From NCBI GenBank assembly GCA_035458865.1, contig DATHYZ010000020.1:1-54459 (forward strand): 54,459 nucleotides of DNA, in the 5' to 3' direction. Under the pieces are notes generated by a model, which ran no database searches, was not told the DNA's origin, and saw nothing but the letters and a program-made list of their open reading frames with translations. A program made the translations under genes and the position numbers. This DNA is from DATHYZ01 sp035458865. Its GTDB lineage: Bacteria > Chloroflexota > Limnocylindria > Limnocylindrales > CSP1-4. This document shows, one piece after another, positions 24,812 through 33,745 of the stretch (position 1 is its first letter; each line of letters starts with the position of its first letter).

Positions 24812-27403
24812 CTAGGGCGATGGGTCGGGCTCGGATCCCGAGGAGGGGGTCGCTGAAGGGCTGGGGCTCGGCGACGGGCTGGGGCTGGGCGACGGGCTGG
24901 GGCTGGGGCTCGGGGCGGGGCTCGGGCTCGGGGCGGAGCTCGGGGCGGAGCTCGGGCTCGGCGCAGGCCCCTCGGACACGATCAGCGTGATGGCCGTTCC
25001 GGTCGACACCCGCACGCCTTCCGGTGGGCTCGTGCCCACGACCGATCCCCGGGCGACGATCGGGTCCGGGACCCCGGTGGTCCCGGACACCCGCAGTCCG
25101 GCCGAGGTCAGGGTGACGACCGCCTCGGCCTCGGTCCGTCCGGCGACATCGGGGATCTCGATGATCTCGCGGCCGGTCGAGACCACCGGGAGGACGGTCG
25201 ATCCAGCCGGGACCACCATCCCGGCGGTCGGGCTCTGTGCAACGACCGTGTCCTCGGGGCGGGAGGTCGTCGACACGAAGGTCGGCTCGCCAAGCACCAG
25301 GCCGGCGGATTCGGCCGACTGGCGCGCCCGGTCGAGCGGCAGCCCGACCATGTTCGGGACCGCGACCTCGCCGGCGGGCGGCCGTGGCCCGGCCTCCCCG
25401 GCTCCGGCGAGCAGGGCCACGGCGAGGACGCTGACGACGAGGATGCCGCCCACCGCCACGATCCCGGCCGACCAGCGGCGCCGCTCCGGTGGCGGCCTCA
25501 TCGCCGGGCTCGGCACCTCTCCCTCCGGCGCCCCCTCCCCGGTCGTCGCGGGCGGATGCTCTCCTTCGGCCAGGGCCTCGCCGGCCTCGCTCCCGAGGGG
25601 GGCGGTCGCCGCGTCGACGATGGCCGGCGCCGGCGCCGCCACGGGCTCCAGGGCCACGGACGCCTCGACCGCGGCCATGATGGTGCGACGGACCTCGTGC
25701 CCTTCCCCGATAAGCCGGCCCAGCCCGAACTGGCGGAGGAGGTCGCGGAGCGGTCCGGTCGGCCTGGCGAGCAGCAGCCGCACCTCGTCCCGATCGAGCT
25801 CACCTTCGAGCTGGTCGAGCATCCCGGCCGCCGTCAGGTCCAGGTCGACGACGCCGGCCGCATCGAGGATGACCGTGTGGACGTCCGGCCTGGCCCTGCG
25901 GATGTCCCTGACGCGATCCCGGAGCGCCGTCGCGGTGGCGAAGAAGAGCGGCCCGGAGAACCTCACGACGGCGACCCCGCGGATCAGCTCGGCACCGCGG
26001 GTCCGCTCGATGTCGGCGAACTCCTCCGATTCGCGCAGTCGTCCCAGCTCGGCGATCCGCGGCCGGGCCGAGCGTCGGAAGACGTTCACGGCAGCCAGCC
26101 CGACCGCCACGACGACCCCGACGAGGGTCCCGTACAGGATGACCCCCAGGGCCGCGGTCAGGGCGATCACCCCTTCCGACGGCTGGAGCCGCCAGATCCG
26201 GACGATCCCGGCGGGCGAGAGGAGCTTCAGGACCGCCGACAGGATCACCGCCCCGAGCGCCGGGATCGGCAGCAGGTCGAGGTAGGGCGCCAGGAGCAGC
26301 AGGACGGCGACGAGGCCACCCGCCGCGATGATCCCGGTCAGCTGGCTGTTGGACCCGGCCGCCTGGGCGGCCGACGTCCGCGAGGGGCTCGACCCGATCG
26401 GGTAGCCGCTCGTGAGGCTCGCCGTCAGGTCGGCGGCCGACAGGGCGACGAGCTCGCGGTTGGCATCGATCTCCTCGCCCGGACGAGCGAAGTTGCGGCC
26501 GGTGGCGGCGGTGTCGGCGAAGCTGAGGATGGCGATGCCCAGGGCCGCCGGAAGGAGCGCGACCGCCTCCTCGACCGACACGAGCGGGATGGCGATCGGC
26601 GGCAGCCCCGAGGGGACCGGGCCCAGGACCTGGACCCCTCGCGCCGGCAGATCGAGGACCGCGCTGGCGACGAGCGCCACGATGAGCGACGGCAGGGCGA
26701 TCGGGAGCCCCGGCAGCAGGCGGTCGCCGGCCACGACCGCGGCGAGGACCAGCCCGGCGACGATCGCCGACGGCCAGTTGATGGCGATCTGTCCGGCCGC
26801 GAGAGCGAGGCTCTGGAGCAGGACACCCGGCCCGAGCGAGGCGAGGTCCGTACCGGTCAGGACGGCGATGATCTCGGCCAGCGGGTCGGCGCCCAGCATC
26901 TTCGGGATCTGGCCCAGGGCGACGCTCACCCCGACGCCCGTCATGTAGCCCACGAGGATGGGCCGGGACAGGAAGTCGGCCAGGAAGCCGAGCGAGGCCA
27001 GGCGCATCGCCACGAAGATGAGCGCGACGAGCAGCGCCAGCGCCGAGGCGATCTGCATCCGCTGGTCGGCGGCGACCGCGAGCGGGGCGATGGCCGCGCC
27101 CACGAGGGCGGCCGTGGCGGCATCGGGACCCACGATGAGGCGGCGCGACGAGCCGAAGATCGCGTAGGCGAGGAGCGGGAGGAGCGAGGCGTAGAGACCC
27201 GCCTCGGGCGGCAGTCCGGCGACCTGGGCGTAGCCGATGCTCAGCGGGACGATGAGGGCCGCGACGGTCACCCCGGCGACGAGATCGCCCCGCAGATCCT
27301 TGCGCGGGTAGTCACGGAGCGTCCAGGCGAGCGGGGGGCCGCCGATCGTCAGCTGGCCGACGATCCGGTCAGCGACCGCCCTTGATCGATCCGTGGCAGT
27401 CAT
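24812..27403 (-). CDS. SulP anion transporter-STAS fused to a membrane segment and two PASTA domains
   Basis: 863 residues; normal SulP proteins have 500-600. Residues ~20-430 form the SulP membrane domain (VAALIVPLSIGYAQVAGLPPEAGLY, GSSRRLIVGPDAATAALV, SRPILVGYMTGVGVSV). A STAS domain follows (~478-571, VVRFSGPLFFATATAL ... VILDAAGVVDLDLTAAGML). After an acidic linker there is one extra membrane helix (~645-668), then two PASTA domains (~681-744 VPNMVGLPLDRARQSAESAGL; ~746-811 IPDVAGRTEAEAVVTLTSAGL) and a Ser-Pro tail (~812-863). STAS is cytoplasmic, so the extra helix would place the PASTA domains outside. It probably moves sulfate, bicarbonate or a similar anion. GGGAG precedes ATG 27403. 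The frame is continuous, with no sign of a misassembled join. Confidence 0.9.
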   Translation of the reverse strand: MTATDRSRAVADRIVGQLTIGGPPLAWTLRDYPRKDLRGDLVAGVTVAALIVPLSIGYAQVAGLPPEAGLYASLLPLLAYAIFGSSRRLIVGPDAATAALVGAAIAPLAVAADQRMQIASALALLVALIFVAMRLASLGFLADFLSRPILVGYMTGVGVSVALGQIPKMLGADPLAEIIAVLTGTDLASLGPGVLLQSLALAAGQIAINWPSAIVAGLVLAAVVAGDRLLPGLPIALPSLIVALVASAVLDLPARGVQVLGPVPSGLPPIAIPLVSVEEAVALLPAALGIAILSFADTAATGRNFARPGEEIDANRELVALSAADLTASLTSGYPIGSSPSRTSAAQAAGSNSQLTGIIAAGGLVAVLLLLAPYLDLLPIPALGAVILSAVLKLLSPAGIVRIWRLQPSEGVIALTAALGVILYGTLVGVVVAVGLAAVNVFRRSARPRIAELGRLRESEEFADIERTRGAELIRGVAVVRFSGPLFFATATALRDRVRDIRRARPDVHTVILDAAGVVDLDLTAAGMLDQLEGELDRDEVRLLLARPTGPLRDLLRQFGLGRLIGEGHEVRRTIMAAVEASVALEPVAAPAPAIVDAATAPLGSEAGEALAEGEHPPATTGEGAPEGEVPSPAMRPPPERRRWSAGIVAVGGILVVSVLAVALLAGAGEAGPRPPAGEVAVPNMVGLPLDRARQSAESAGLVLGEPTFVSTTSRPEDTVVAQSPTAGMVVPAGSTVLPVVSTGREIIEIPDVAGRTEAEAVVTLTSAGLRVSGTTGVPDPIVARGSVVGTSPPEGVRVSTGTAITLIVSEGPAPSPSSAPSSAPSPSPAPSPSPSPSPSPSPSPSPSPSATPSSGSEPDPSP
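24856..24962. repeat. G-run-rich low-complexity repeat coding the Ser-Pro tail
   Basis: Short imperfect repeats of the type GGGGCTGGGCGAC and GGGGCTCGGGGCGG run on the plus strand, antisense to the Ser-Pro tail of the SulP fusion. Many closely spaced runs of 3-4 G could form a G-quadruplex in the non-template strand. Confidence 0.75.
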
Positions 27404-27473
27404 CCGGCTCCCTGGGTCGTGGCATCGATCCCCGACGGTGACCGGCCTGGCCGCTCGGTCGGGCGCTCCCCCG

Positions 27474-27479
27474 ATTGTA
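27474..27479 (-). promoter_or_regulatory. Possible -10 box for the SulP fusion gene
   Basis: Minus strand TACAAT, close to the sigma-70 consensus, about 70 bases before ATG 27403. No good -35 is seen at 16-18 bases. The rest of 27404-27575 shows nothing recognisable. Confidence 0.3.
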
Positions 27480-27575
27480 CGGCCGGGCTCCGGGCCGATG
27501 ATCCAGGGGTGTCAGGCGGCGCGAAGGCGAAGCGCCCGATCCATGGATAGGGTCGACCCGGATCCCTGCCAGCGT

Positions 27576-28118
27576 CTAGCGTTCGGACCGGTCGGATGCG
27601 TCGTATGAGATCCAGCCGGTGCCGTTGACCTCCATGTAGCCCGAGTCGGGATCGAACCAGCCCGACTCGCTCACGACGCCGCTGGCTGCGGCGAAGCGGC
27701 CCGTCCCACCGAGGATGGTCATCGTCTCGGCGAACGTCGTCTCGCTCGTCATGGCTCCGTCGTACGTGGCGTACAGGCGGTCGCCGTTCGCGGCCGTGAT
27801 CACGACCTCGGCGTCCCCGAAGGTCCCCGCGAACAGCTGGAAGCAGTGCTCCGACGTCCAGGAGACACGTCCGAGGTGCCCAACGATCCCGGTCCCGGCC
27901 ATGCTCGAAAGCCACTGGGAGGGCTCGCTGCAGCGTCCACCGAAGGTGTCGCCACCCGGGAAGCTCGGCGACATCTGCATCCCCGTCCCGTACCCGCTGA
28001 GGGCCTCCGCGAAGGGCCGCGATGCCGGCTCCCCCGCCGCCGTCGTGGACACGGTCGCGAGGAGCAGGACCGCTGCCGCGAGCGTCGCCGCGATCCCTCG
28101 CCCGATCGTCCGATCCAT
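27576..28118 (-). CDS. Secreted protein of unknown function
   Basis: 180 residues from ATG 28118, which has AGGAGG 6 bases upstream. A clear signal peptide (residues 1-28, ending TTAAG) precedes a mature part of about 150 residues with two cysteines (GGRCSEP and SEHCFQLF), strands such as AEVVITAANGDRLYATYDG, TFAETMTILGGTGRFAAASGVVSESGWFD and a Gly/Trp/Tyr-rich end. The ITAANGDRLYATYDG ... ILGGTGRFAAASG pattern resembles small secreted beta-barrel proteins of the allene-oxide-cyclase-like/lipocalin-like kind, but this is only a resemblance. It has no close operon partner. Confidence 0.75.
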   Translation of the reverse strand: MDRTIGRGIAATLAAAVLLLATVSTTAAGEPASRPFAEALSGYGTGMQMSPSFPGGDTFGGRCSEPSQWLSSMAGTGIVGHLGRVSWTSEHCFQLFAGTFGDAEVVITAANGDRLYATYDGAMTSETTFAETMTILGGTGRFAAASGVVSESGWFDPDSGYMEVNGTGWISYDASDRSER

Positions 28119-28281
28119 CTTGGCCTCCTGTCTCGCGCCACCCGGGCCGCCTGTGGCCGGGTCGGCAGCGCCACGGTCCCGTCTCGCGGCCAGTGCGGGG
28201 TTAGGGGCCGTCAAGGGCCCGATGAGCCACGCGGTGTCCCGCGACGACGCGGTCCGCAGTCGCGAGGTCCGGTCCGACCGC

Positions 28282-29013
28282 CTAGACCCGAGGATGCAGC
28301 TCCGGGTGGCGTCGGTGGACCCAGTCCCGGATGGCCCAGGTCGTCGTCTTGAAGGCGATGCCGTCCCAGGGGATCGCCTCGGGCCGGAAGGGACGGACCT
28401 CGAGCGCTTCCGGCGTGGTCGTGGCCACGCCGCCGACGATCCGGGCCTCGAAGGCGATGACGACGATCGCGGCCTCCAGCCGGGAGTAGAGACCGACGAT
28501 CTCGCCGGGCTCCACGACCAGGCCGGTCTCCTCGAGGGTCTCGCGGATGGCCGCCTCGGTGACCGTCTCGTCGACCTCCAGGAAGCCGCCCGGCTGGGCC
28601 CAGGAACCAAGACCCGGCTCGATGCCACGGCGGATGAGGACGAGCTCGCCCTTCTCGGTCACGGGGAGCGTCGTGACGACCAGGCGCGGGTTCACGTAGG
28701 CCACCAGGCCGCAGGAGGAACAGGCCAGGCGGTCGCGGTCCTCGCCATCCACCGGCCCCAGCGTCAACGTCGTCCCGCAACGCGTGCAGTGGTTCATGGT
28801 GGCCTCGATCCAGCGGGGCGCGCCCAGGCCCGAGGCGACGTCGGTGGAGCGCCCGTCCGGGCCGCGGCCGATGGTCTCGACCAGGCGGCGGGCCTCGGCC
28901 TGGCGCTCCTCCTCGGCCAGCTCGGCGGCCAGCTCGGGATCGAGGGGTCGGCCGTCCGCGTTCCGCGGGCCGAAGGGGTCGCGCGACGGGCGGTCGGACG
29001 GGCGGTCGCTCAT
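28282..29013 (-). CDS. Nudix hydrolase with zinc ribbon
   Basis: 243 residues. After a charged ~70-residue N-terminal part comes a zinc ribbon (NHCTRCGTTL ... ACSSCG), then the Nudix domain. The Nudix box is complete: G-FLEVDE-TVTEAAI-RETLEETG, with the catalytic REXXEE. The zinc ribbon before a Nudix domain is the arrangement of NudC-like NAD(H)/RNA-cap hydrolases and related ADP-ribose pyrophosphatases; the NudC SQPWPFPxS-type motif is absent, so a nucleoside diphosphate-X hydrolase of unknown substrate is the safer call. Its ATG overlaps the stop of the upstream membrane protein gene (ATGA). Confidence 0.9.
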   Translation of the reverse strand: MSDRPSDRPSRDPFGPRNADGRPLDPELAAELAEEERQAEARRLVETIGRGPDGRSTDVASGLGAPRWIEATMNHCTRCGTTLTLGPVDGEDRDRLACSSCGLVAYVNPRLVVTTLPVTEKGELVLIRRGIEPGLGSWAQPGGFLEVDETVTEAAIRETLEETGLVVEPGEIVGLYSRLEAAIVVIAFEARIVGGVATTTPEALEVRPFRPEAIPWDGIAFKTTTWAIRDWVHRRHPELHPRV

Positions 29014-29471
29014 GCCGACAGGACCGCCAGGGTGAACACGACGGCGATGGCCAGGATGACCAGCGTCGCCACGACCCAGGCCAGCCGGAAGACGCCCTTG
29101 ACCCGGTCCACGGGCATCCAGGCCCAGGCGGACCGCCAGATGCGGAGCGTGGCGTCGAGCGTGGTGACCATGAGGAGCGGTGCCCCCACCACGACGCACA
29201 GCTTGATGAGCGGGCTGCCGAGCGGGACGCCGAGCTCCAGGGCCGTGATGGCGACGGCGCCGCAGATCAGCGCGATGACCGAGAGGTTGATGTAGTAGGG
29301 CTGGAGCGGCGTGGGCTTCGCCTCCGGCACCGAGCGCGGCGGGAGGCCCTGGAGGCTGGGCGGCAGGCTCGGCTCACGAACGGTCTGGCGATCGAGCACG
29401 GGCATGCCCGGCTCCCAGCGAGGATCGTCCATGCCGGACGGCGGCGGTTCGGGTTGCGACGTCCGCTCCAT
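29010..29471 (-). CDS. Small membrane protein
   Basis: 153 residues from ATG 29471. The first ~55 residues are Pro/Ser/Glu-rich and cytoplasmic-looking. Three hydrophobic segments follow: INLSVIALICGAVAITALELGV, SPLIKLCVVVGAPLLMVTTL and RLAWVVATLVILAIAVVFTLAVL. No family was recognised. It overlaps the Nudix gene by 4 bases and is thus probably translated with it. A TACACT box at 29479-29484, 7 bases before the ATG and without a ribosome binding site, suggests leaderless transcription. Confidence 0.78.
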   Translation of the reverse strand: MERTSQPEPPPSGMDDPRWEPGMPVLDRQTVREPSLPPSLQGLPPRSVPEAKPTPLQPYYINLSVIALICGAVAITALELGVPLGSPLIKLCVVVGAPLLMVTTLDATLRIWRSAWAWMPVDRVKGVFRLAWVVATLVILAIAVVFTLAVLSA

Positions 29472-29478
29472 CGCCTCG

Positions 29479-29484
29479 AGTGTA
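29479..29484 (-). promoter_or_regulatory. -10 box of a probable leaderless promoter (small membrane protein)
   Basis: Minus strand TACACT, 7 bases before ATG 29471. The same hexamer and distance occur at the grpB-purK gene. Confidence 0.4.
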
Positions 29485-29520
29485 GTCACTGGGGGCGAGC
29501 CGACGAGGAGGATCGCCGGC

Positions 29521-30030
29521 CTACGGCAGCGGCTCGGCGTTCGACGGATCCGCCAGCACGCCATCGGTCTGGCGGGATCGGTACGCGGCAAGCCGTTCCG
29601 CCAGCCCCGGGTCGCCCAGGGCCAGGATCGAGGCGGCCAGCAGCGCCGCGTTCGTCGCGTTGCCGATGGCCACGGTCGCGACCGGGATGCCTCGCGGCAT
29701 CTGGACGATCGAGAGCAGTGAGTCCAGGCCGCGAAGGTGCTCGGTCGGGATCGGCACGCCGATGACCGGCAGCGCCGTCTTGGCGGCCAGCATCCCGGGC
29801 AGGTGGGCCGCCCCACCCGCGCCGGCGACGATCACCCGGATCCCCCGTTCGGCCGCCGTCTCCGCGTAGCGGAAGAGGTGGTCCGGCGTCCGGTGGGCGG
29901 AGACGACCCGCAGCTCGCAGGTGACCCCCAGCTCCTCCAGGACGGCGACCGCCGTCTCGAGGACCGGGAAGTCGGAGCGGCTCCCGCCGACGACCCCGAC
30001 GAGCGGGGCCTGGCGGTCGGATCCGGTCAT
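29521..30030 (-). CDS. purE: 5-(carboxyamino)imidazole ribonucleotide mutase
   Basis: 169 residues, normal for class I PurE. The substrate-binding motifs are GGSRSDFPVL, RVVSAHRTPDHLFRYAE, IVAGAGGAAHLPGMLAAKT and PVIGVPIPTEHLRGLDSLLSIVQMPRGIPVATVAIG. The enzyme converts N5-CAIR to CAIR in purine synthesis. The ATP-dependent enzyme that makes N5-CAIR, PurK, is encoded 5.3 kb away as part of a GrpB fusion, so the two are split here rather than forming the usual purEK pair. TACCAT at 30038-30043, 7 bases before ATG 30030, suggests a leaderless mRNA. Confidence 0.96.
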   Translation of the reverse strand: MTGSDRQAPLVGVVGGSRSDFPVLETAVAVLEELGVTCELRVVSAHRTPDHLFRYAETAAERGIRVIVAGAGGAAHLPGMLAAKTALPVIGVPIPTEHLRGLDSLLSIVQMPRGIPVATVAIGNATNAALLAASILALGDPGLAERLAAYRSRQTDGVLADPSNAEPLP

Positions 30031-30037
30031 GACGACG

Positions 30038-30043
30038 ATGGTA
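30038..30043 (-). promoter_or_regulatory. -10 box of a probable leaderless promoter (purE)
   Basis: Minus strand TACCAT, 7 bases before the ATG; no Shine-Dalgarno sequence between them. Confidence 0.45.
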
Positions 30044-30175
30044 GCGGCAGCCGGACGACCCGGGTAGACGCGGCCGCGGCGGTCCGGCTGGAGGGTTCCC
30101 TCGGCTGTCCGTGTCGTCTACCCTCTCCGGACACCCGGCCCGGACGACCCGGCACGGACCAGCGACAGGAGCGGC

Positions 30176-33100
30176 ATGGACTGTCCCAGCTGCGGCACCG
30201 ACAACCGACCCGAGCGCAAGTTCTGTGCCTCGTGCGGCTCGGCGCTGGGCTGGCACTGTGGATCCTGCGGCGCCAGCAACCTGCCGGACGAGCGGTTCTG
30301 CGGCGAGTGCGGAACGCGCCGGCCTGAGCCGGGTGCGGTGGCCGCACCGTCCGCCCCGCGGGACGCGACCGGGGCGATGGGGTCCGCCGCCACGGGGCCG
30401 GCCGGTCCCGCCTCTGCGCCCGGGGAGCGCCGCCTGGTCAGCGTCCTCTTCGCCGACCTCGTGGGCTTCACCTCGCTCTCCGGCGAGCTCGACATCGAGG
30501 CCGTTCGCGATCTCCAGTCGGCCTACTTCGACGCCGCCCGAACCGTGATCGAGCGGTACGGCGGGACCGTGGAGAAGTTCATCGGCGACGCGGTCATGGC
30601 GATCTGGGGCTACCCGACGGCCCACGAGGACGACGCCGAGCGGGCGGTGCGAGCGGCCCTCGACGTCGTCGACGCGGTCACCGCCCTGGGCGAATCGCAT
30701 CGCATGCCCAGCCTGGCGGCCCGTGCCGCCGTGGGCACCGGTGAGGCGGCGGTCACCCTCGGCGCCGTCGGCCAGGGCATGGTGACCGGCGATCTCGTCA
30801 ACACGGCCGCCCGTCTCCAGGGCGCCGCCGATCCGGGCACGATCGTCGTCGACGAGCCGACCCAGCACGCGACCCTCCGCTCGATCGCGCTCGAGCCCCT
30901 CGGCGGGCTGGCGCTCAAGGGCAAGGACGGCCCGGTCGCCGCCTGGCGGGCCGTCGGGGTGGTCGCCGGCCGCCACGGTGCCGGCCGGGCCGAGGGGGTG
31001 GAGGCGCCGTTCGTCGGGCGGCGGACGGAGCTGCGAGCCCTCAAGGACGCCCTCGCCGCCACGTCGGCGGAGGGTCGGGCCCGGCTCGTGGCGCTCGTCG
31101 GCCAGGCCGGGATCGGCAAGAGCCGCCTCGCCTGGGAGCTGGAGAAGTACGTCGACGGCATCTCCGAGACGGTCTACTGGCACCGGGGCCGCTCCCCTGC
31201 CTACGGAGATGGCGTCGCCTACTGGGCGTTGGGCGAGATGGTCCGCGAGCGGGCGGGGATCGCCGAGTCGGACGACGCGGGAGCCAGCACGGCGAAGCTC
31301 GACGCCATGCTCGAGACGTACGTCGACGATCCTGGCGAGCGACGCTGGCTGCTTCCCCACCTGCGGATCCTGCTCGGCCTCGACGAGCAGGCCTGGGGCG
31401 ATCGGACCGAGCAGTTCGCTGCCTGGCGTCGGCTCTTCGAGGCCATCTCCGAGCGCGGCACGACGGCGCTCGTCTTCGAGGACGTCCACTGGGCCGACGA
31501 CGGGCTGCTCGACTTCATCGACTCGCTGCTGGAATGGTCGCGGGAGCGACCCGTCCTGGTCGTCGCCCTGGCCCGACCCGACCTCCTCGAGCGGCGACCC
31601 GGGTTCGGGGCGACCAGCCGCAACGCGCTCCGCCTCCACGTCGACCCCCTGACCGCCGACGAGATGCGGGAGCTCCTCGAGCACCTGTCACCGGACCTGC
31701 CCGAGTCGAGCGTCGACGCGATCCTCGAGCGGGCCGAGGGCATCCCGCTCTACGCCATCGAGCTCGTCCGGATGCTGCGAGGTGGAGAAGGGGAGACCGT
31801 CGACCCGTCCCGGCTGGAGATCCCGCCGACGCTCCAGGCGCTGGTGGGCGCCCGGCTCGACGCGCTCGAGGCCGACGACCGGAGCCTCGTCCAGGTCGCG
31901 GCGGTCCTCGGCCAATCGTTCACCCTCCCGGCGCTCGTGGCGGTCGCCGATCAGCCGGCCGACGTGCTGGAGCCACGCCTGCGGTCGCTCGTCCGCCGGG
32001 AGATCCTCGCCGTGGACGTCGATCCCCGGTCGCCCGAGCGCGGCCAGTACGGGTTCGTCCAGTCCGTCATCCGGGAGGTCGCGCTCTCGACCCTCTCCCG
32101 CCGGGACCGGCGGGCCCGACACCTGGCCGCCGCCCGCTACTTCGAGTCCCTGGGCGACGAGGAGCTGGCCCCGGTCCTCGCGGCGCACTACCTCGACGCC
32201 TACCGGGCCGCGCCCGACGACGAGCAGGGGGTCGCGATCAAGGCCCAGGCGAGGTTGGCCGTTCGCGCGGCCGCCGATCGAGCCGGCCGGCTCCACAACT
32301 ACGAGCAGGCGATCCGAGGACTGGCCGACGCCATGGCCCTCACCGACGAGGACGCCGAGCGGGCCGGGCTGCTGCTGCGCCAGGCCGAATTCGCCGAGGC
32401 TGGGGCCCGGACGCAGGACGCGTACCGGTTGATCGAGCTGGCGCGGGCTGCCTTCGAGGGCGTCGGCGACACGCACGGCGCCCTGACCTCGACAGCGCTC
32501 CAGGGTCGGATCGAGCTCTCGGACGGCCACGTCGAGGAGGCCGCGACGTTCCTCGGGCAGTCGCTCGAAGGCCTGGACCCGACCGTGGACCCGGATGTCT
32601 ACGCGCGGCTGGCCAGCCTGCTCGCGCGGGCCCACATGCTGGCGAACCGGTATCCGGCAGCGCTGGAGTGGGCGGAGCGGGCGCTGGCAACGGCGGGTCC
32701 TGCGCGCCTGACCGAGGTCATCGCCGACGCTCTCAACACTCGCGGCGTCCTCCTCCAGGAGGCCGGTCGGCTCGACGAGGCCCTGCTGCTCATCCGCGCG
32801 GCGATCCAGCTGGCGGCCGACAACCACCACTCCCACGCCGAGCTCCGGGCGCGCTACAACATGGCCGGGCGGATCTACGCCGACGATCCCCGAAAGGCCG
32901 CGGACGTCATCCACGGGGCGATCGAGGTCGCGACCCGGACCGGGCGGCGCGACTGGCAGGCGCTCGCGGCGACGTTCGCGGCCGTCATCGACGAGGGCAT
33001 CGGCGAATGGGACCGAGCCCTCCGGATCCTCGACGATCTCGATTCGGCGGCCGGGCCGGCGGCGGAGGAGTCGGACATGGTCGCGGTCCGCGCGGCCATC

Positions 33101-33745
33101 GAGGCGAAGCGAGGGGATCGGGCAGCCTGGCCGGCCGCGGCGACCCGGATCCAGGCTCTGCTCGAGCACAGCTCCAACACCCAGAACGTCGGAACGTTCG
33201 TCTGGTACGCCAGCGACGTGGCCCTGGCCGAGGGCCGCCTCCGGGACGCCCTGGCCGAGTCGGGCCGGGTCACGTCCGGCAACTGGCTCTACGGGGCGAC
33301 GCACCACCGGGCCCGGGCGGCGATCCGCCTGGGCGATCGCGCCGAAGCGCGCGCCGCGGTCGAGGTCCCCGCCTACCGGGCAGAGGTCGGGATCGTCCGG
33401 GATGCCGAGCGAGCCTCCATCGAGGCGGGGGTCGTCGCCGTCGAGGGTCGTCGCGACGAAGCAGTCGCCCGGTACCAGGAGGCGGCCAGGTCGCTGCGGG
33501 CTCTCGATGTCCCGCAGGACCTCGCGGGCATGCTGCTCGACGCCGCGTACGTCCTGGGTCCCGACGACCCGGCCGTGCCGGCGATGGCCGAGGAGGCACG
33601 GGCGATCTTCGAGCGCCTCGGGGCGCGGGCGCTGCTGGACCGCCTGGAGGAGGCGATGTCGCGTCCCGGCACGGCGGTCCGGACCGCGAACGCCACGGCC
33701 CCGCGGGCTCGGTCCACCGAGGCCGGAGCCCGGACCGAGGGCTGA
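30176..33745 (+). CDS. Zinc-ribbon/class III cyclase/AAA ATPase/TPR regulator 1
   Basis: 1189 residues. Two zinc ribbons open the protein (CPSCG...FCASCG and CGSCG...FCGECG, residues 1-46). A class III nucleotide cyclase domain follows (~84-260) with both metal aspartates (Asp94 in LFADLVGFTSLS, Asp138 in KFIGDAVMAIWG), Lys134 and the GDLVNTAARLQ Asn/Arg, so it looks active. Next comes a STAND-type AAA ATPase (~280-560): FVGRRTELRAL, Walker A with Lys315 in GQAGIGKSR, and LVFEDVHWADDGL. The C-terminal ~550 residues are helical TPR-like repeats. This is the LuxR/MalT-like regulator layout joined to a cyclase. ATG 30176 has CAGGAG before it. A close paralogue lies at 46919-50521. The signal and output are unknown. 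Confidence 0.92.
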   Translation: MDCPSCGTDNRPERKFCASCGSALGWHCGSCGASNLPDERFCGECGTRRPEPGAVAAPSAPRDATGAMGSAATGPAGPASAPGERRLVSVLFADLVGFTSLSGELDIEAVRDLQSAYFDAARTVIERYGGTVEKFIGDAVMAIWGYPTAHEDDAERAVRAALDVVDAVTALGESHRMPSLAARAAVGTGEAAVTLGAVGQGMVTGDLVNTAARLQGAADPGTIVVDEPTQHATLRSIALEPLGGLALKGKDGPVAAWRAVGVVAGRHGAGRAEGVEAPFVGRRTELRALKDALAATSAEGRARLVALVGQAGIGKSRLAWELEKYVDGISETVYWHRGRSPAYGDGVAYWALGEMVRERAGIAESDDAGASTAKLDAMLETYVDDPGERRWLLPHLRILLGLDEQAWGDRTEQFAAWRRLFEAISERGTTALVFEDVHWADDGLLDFIDSLLEWSRERPVLVVALARPDLLERRPGFGATSRNALRLHVDPLTADEMRELLEHLSPDLPESSVDAILERAEGIPLYAIELVRMLRGGEGETVDPSRLEIPPTLQALVGARLDALEADDRSLVQVAAVLGQSFTLPALVAVADQPADVLEPRLRSLVRREILAVDVDPRSPERGQYGFVQSVIREVALSTLSRRDRRARHLAAARYFESLGDEELAPVLAAHYLDAYRAAPDDEQGVAIKAQARLAVRAAADRAGRLHNYEQAIRGLADAMALTDEDAERAGLLLRQAEFAEAGARTQDAYRLIELARAAFEGVGDTHGALTSTALQGRIELSDGHVEEAATFLGQSLEGLDPTVDPDVYARLASLLARAHMLANRYPAALEWAERALATAGPARLTEVIADALNTRGVLLQEAGRLDEALLLIRAAIQLAADNHHSHAELRARYNMAGRIYADDPRKAADVIHGAIEVATRTGRRDWQALAATFAAVIDEGIGEWDRALRILDDLDSAAGPAAEESDMVAVRAAIEAKRGDRAAWPAAATRIQALLEHSSNTQNVGTFVWYASDVALAEGRLRDALAESGRVTSGNWLYGATHHRARAAIRLGDRAEARAAVEVPAYRAEVGIVRDAERASIEAGVVAVEGRRDEAVARYQEAARSLRALDVPQDLAGMLLDAAYVLGPDDPAVPAMAEEARAIFERLGARALLDRLEEAMSRPGTAVRTANATAPRARSTEAGARTEG

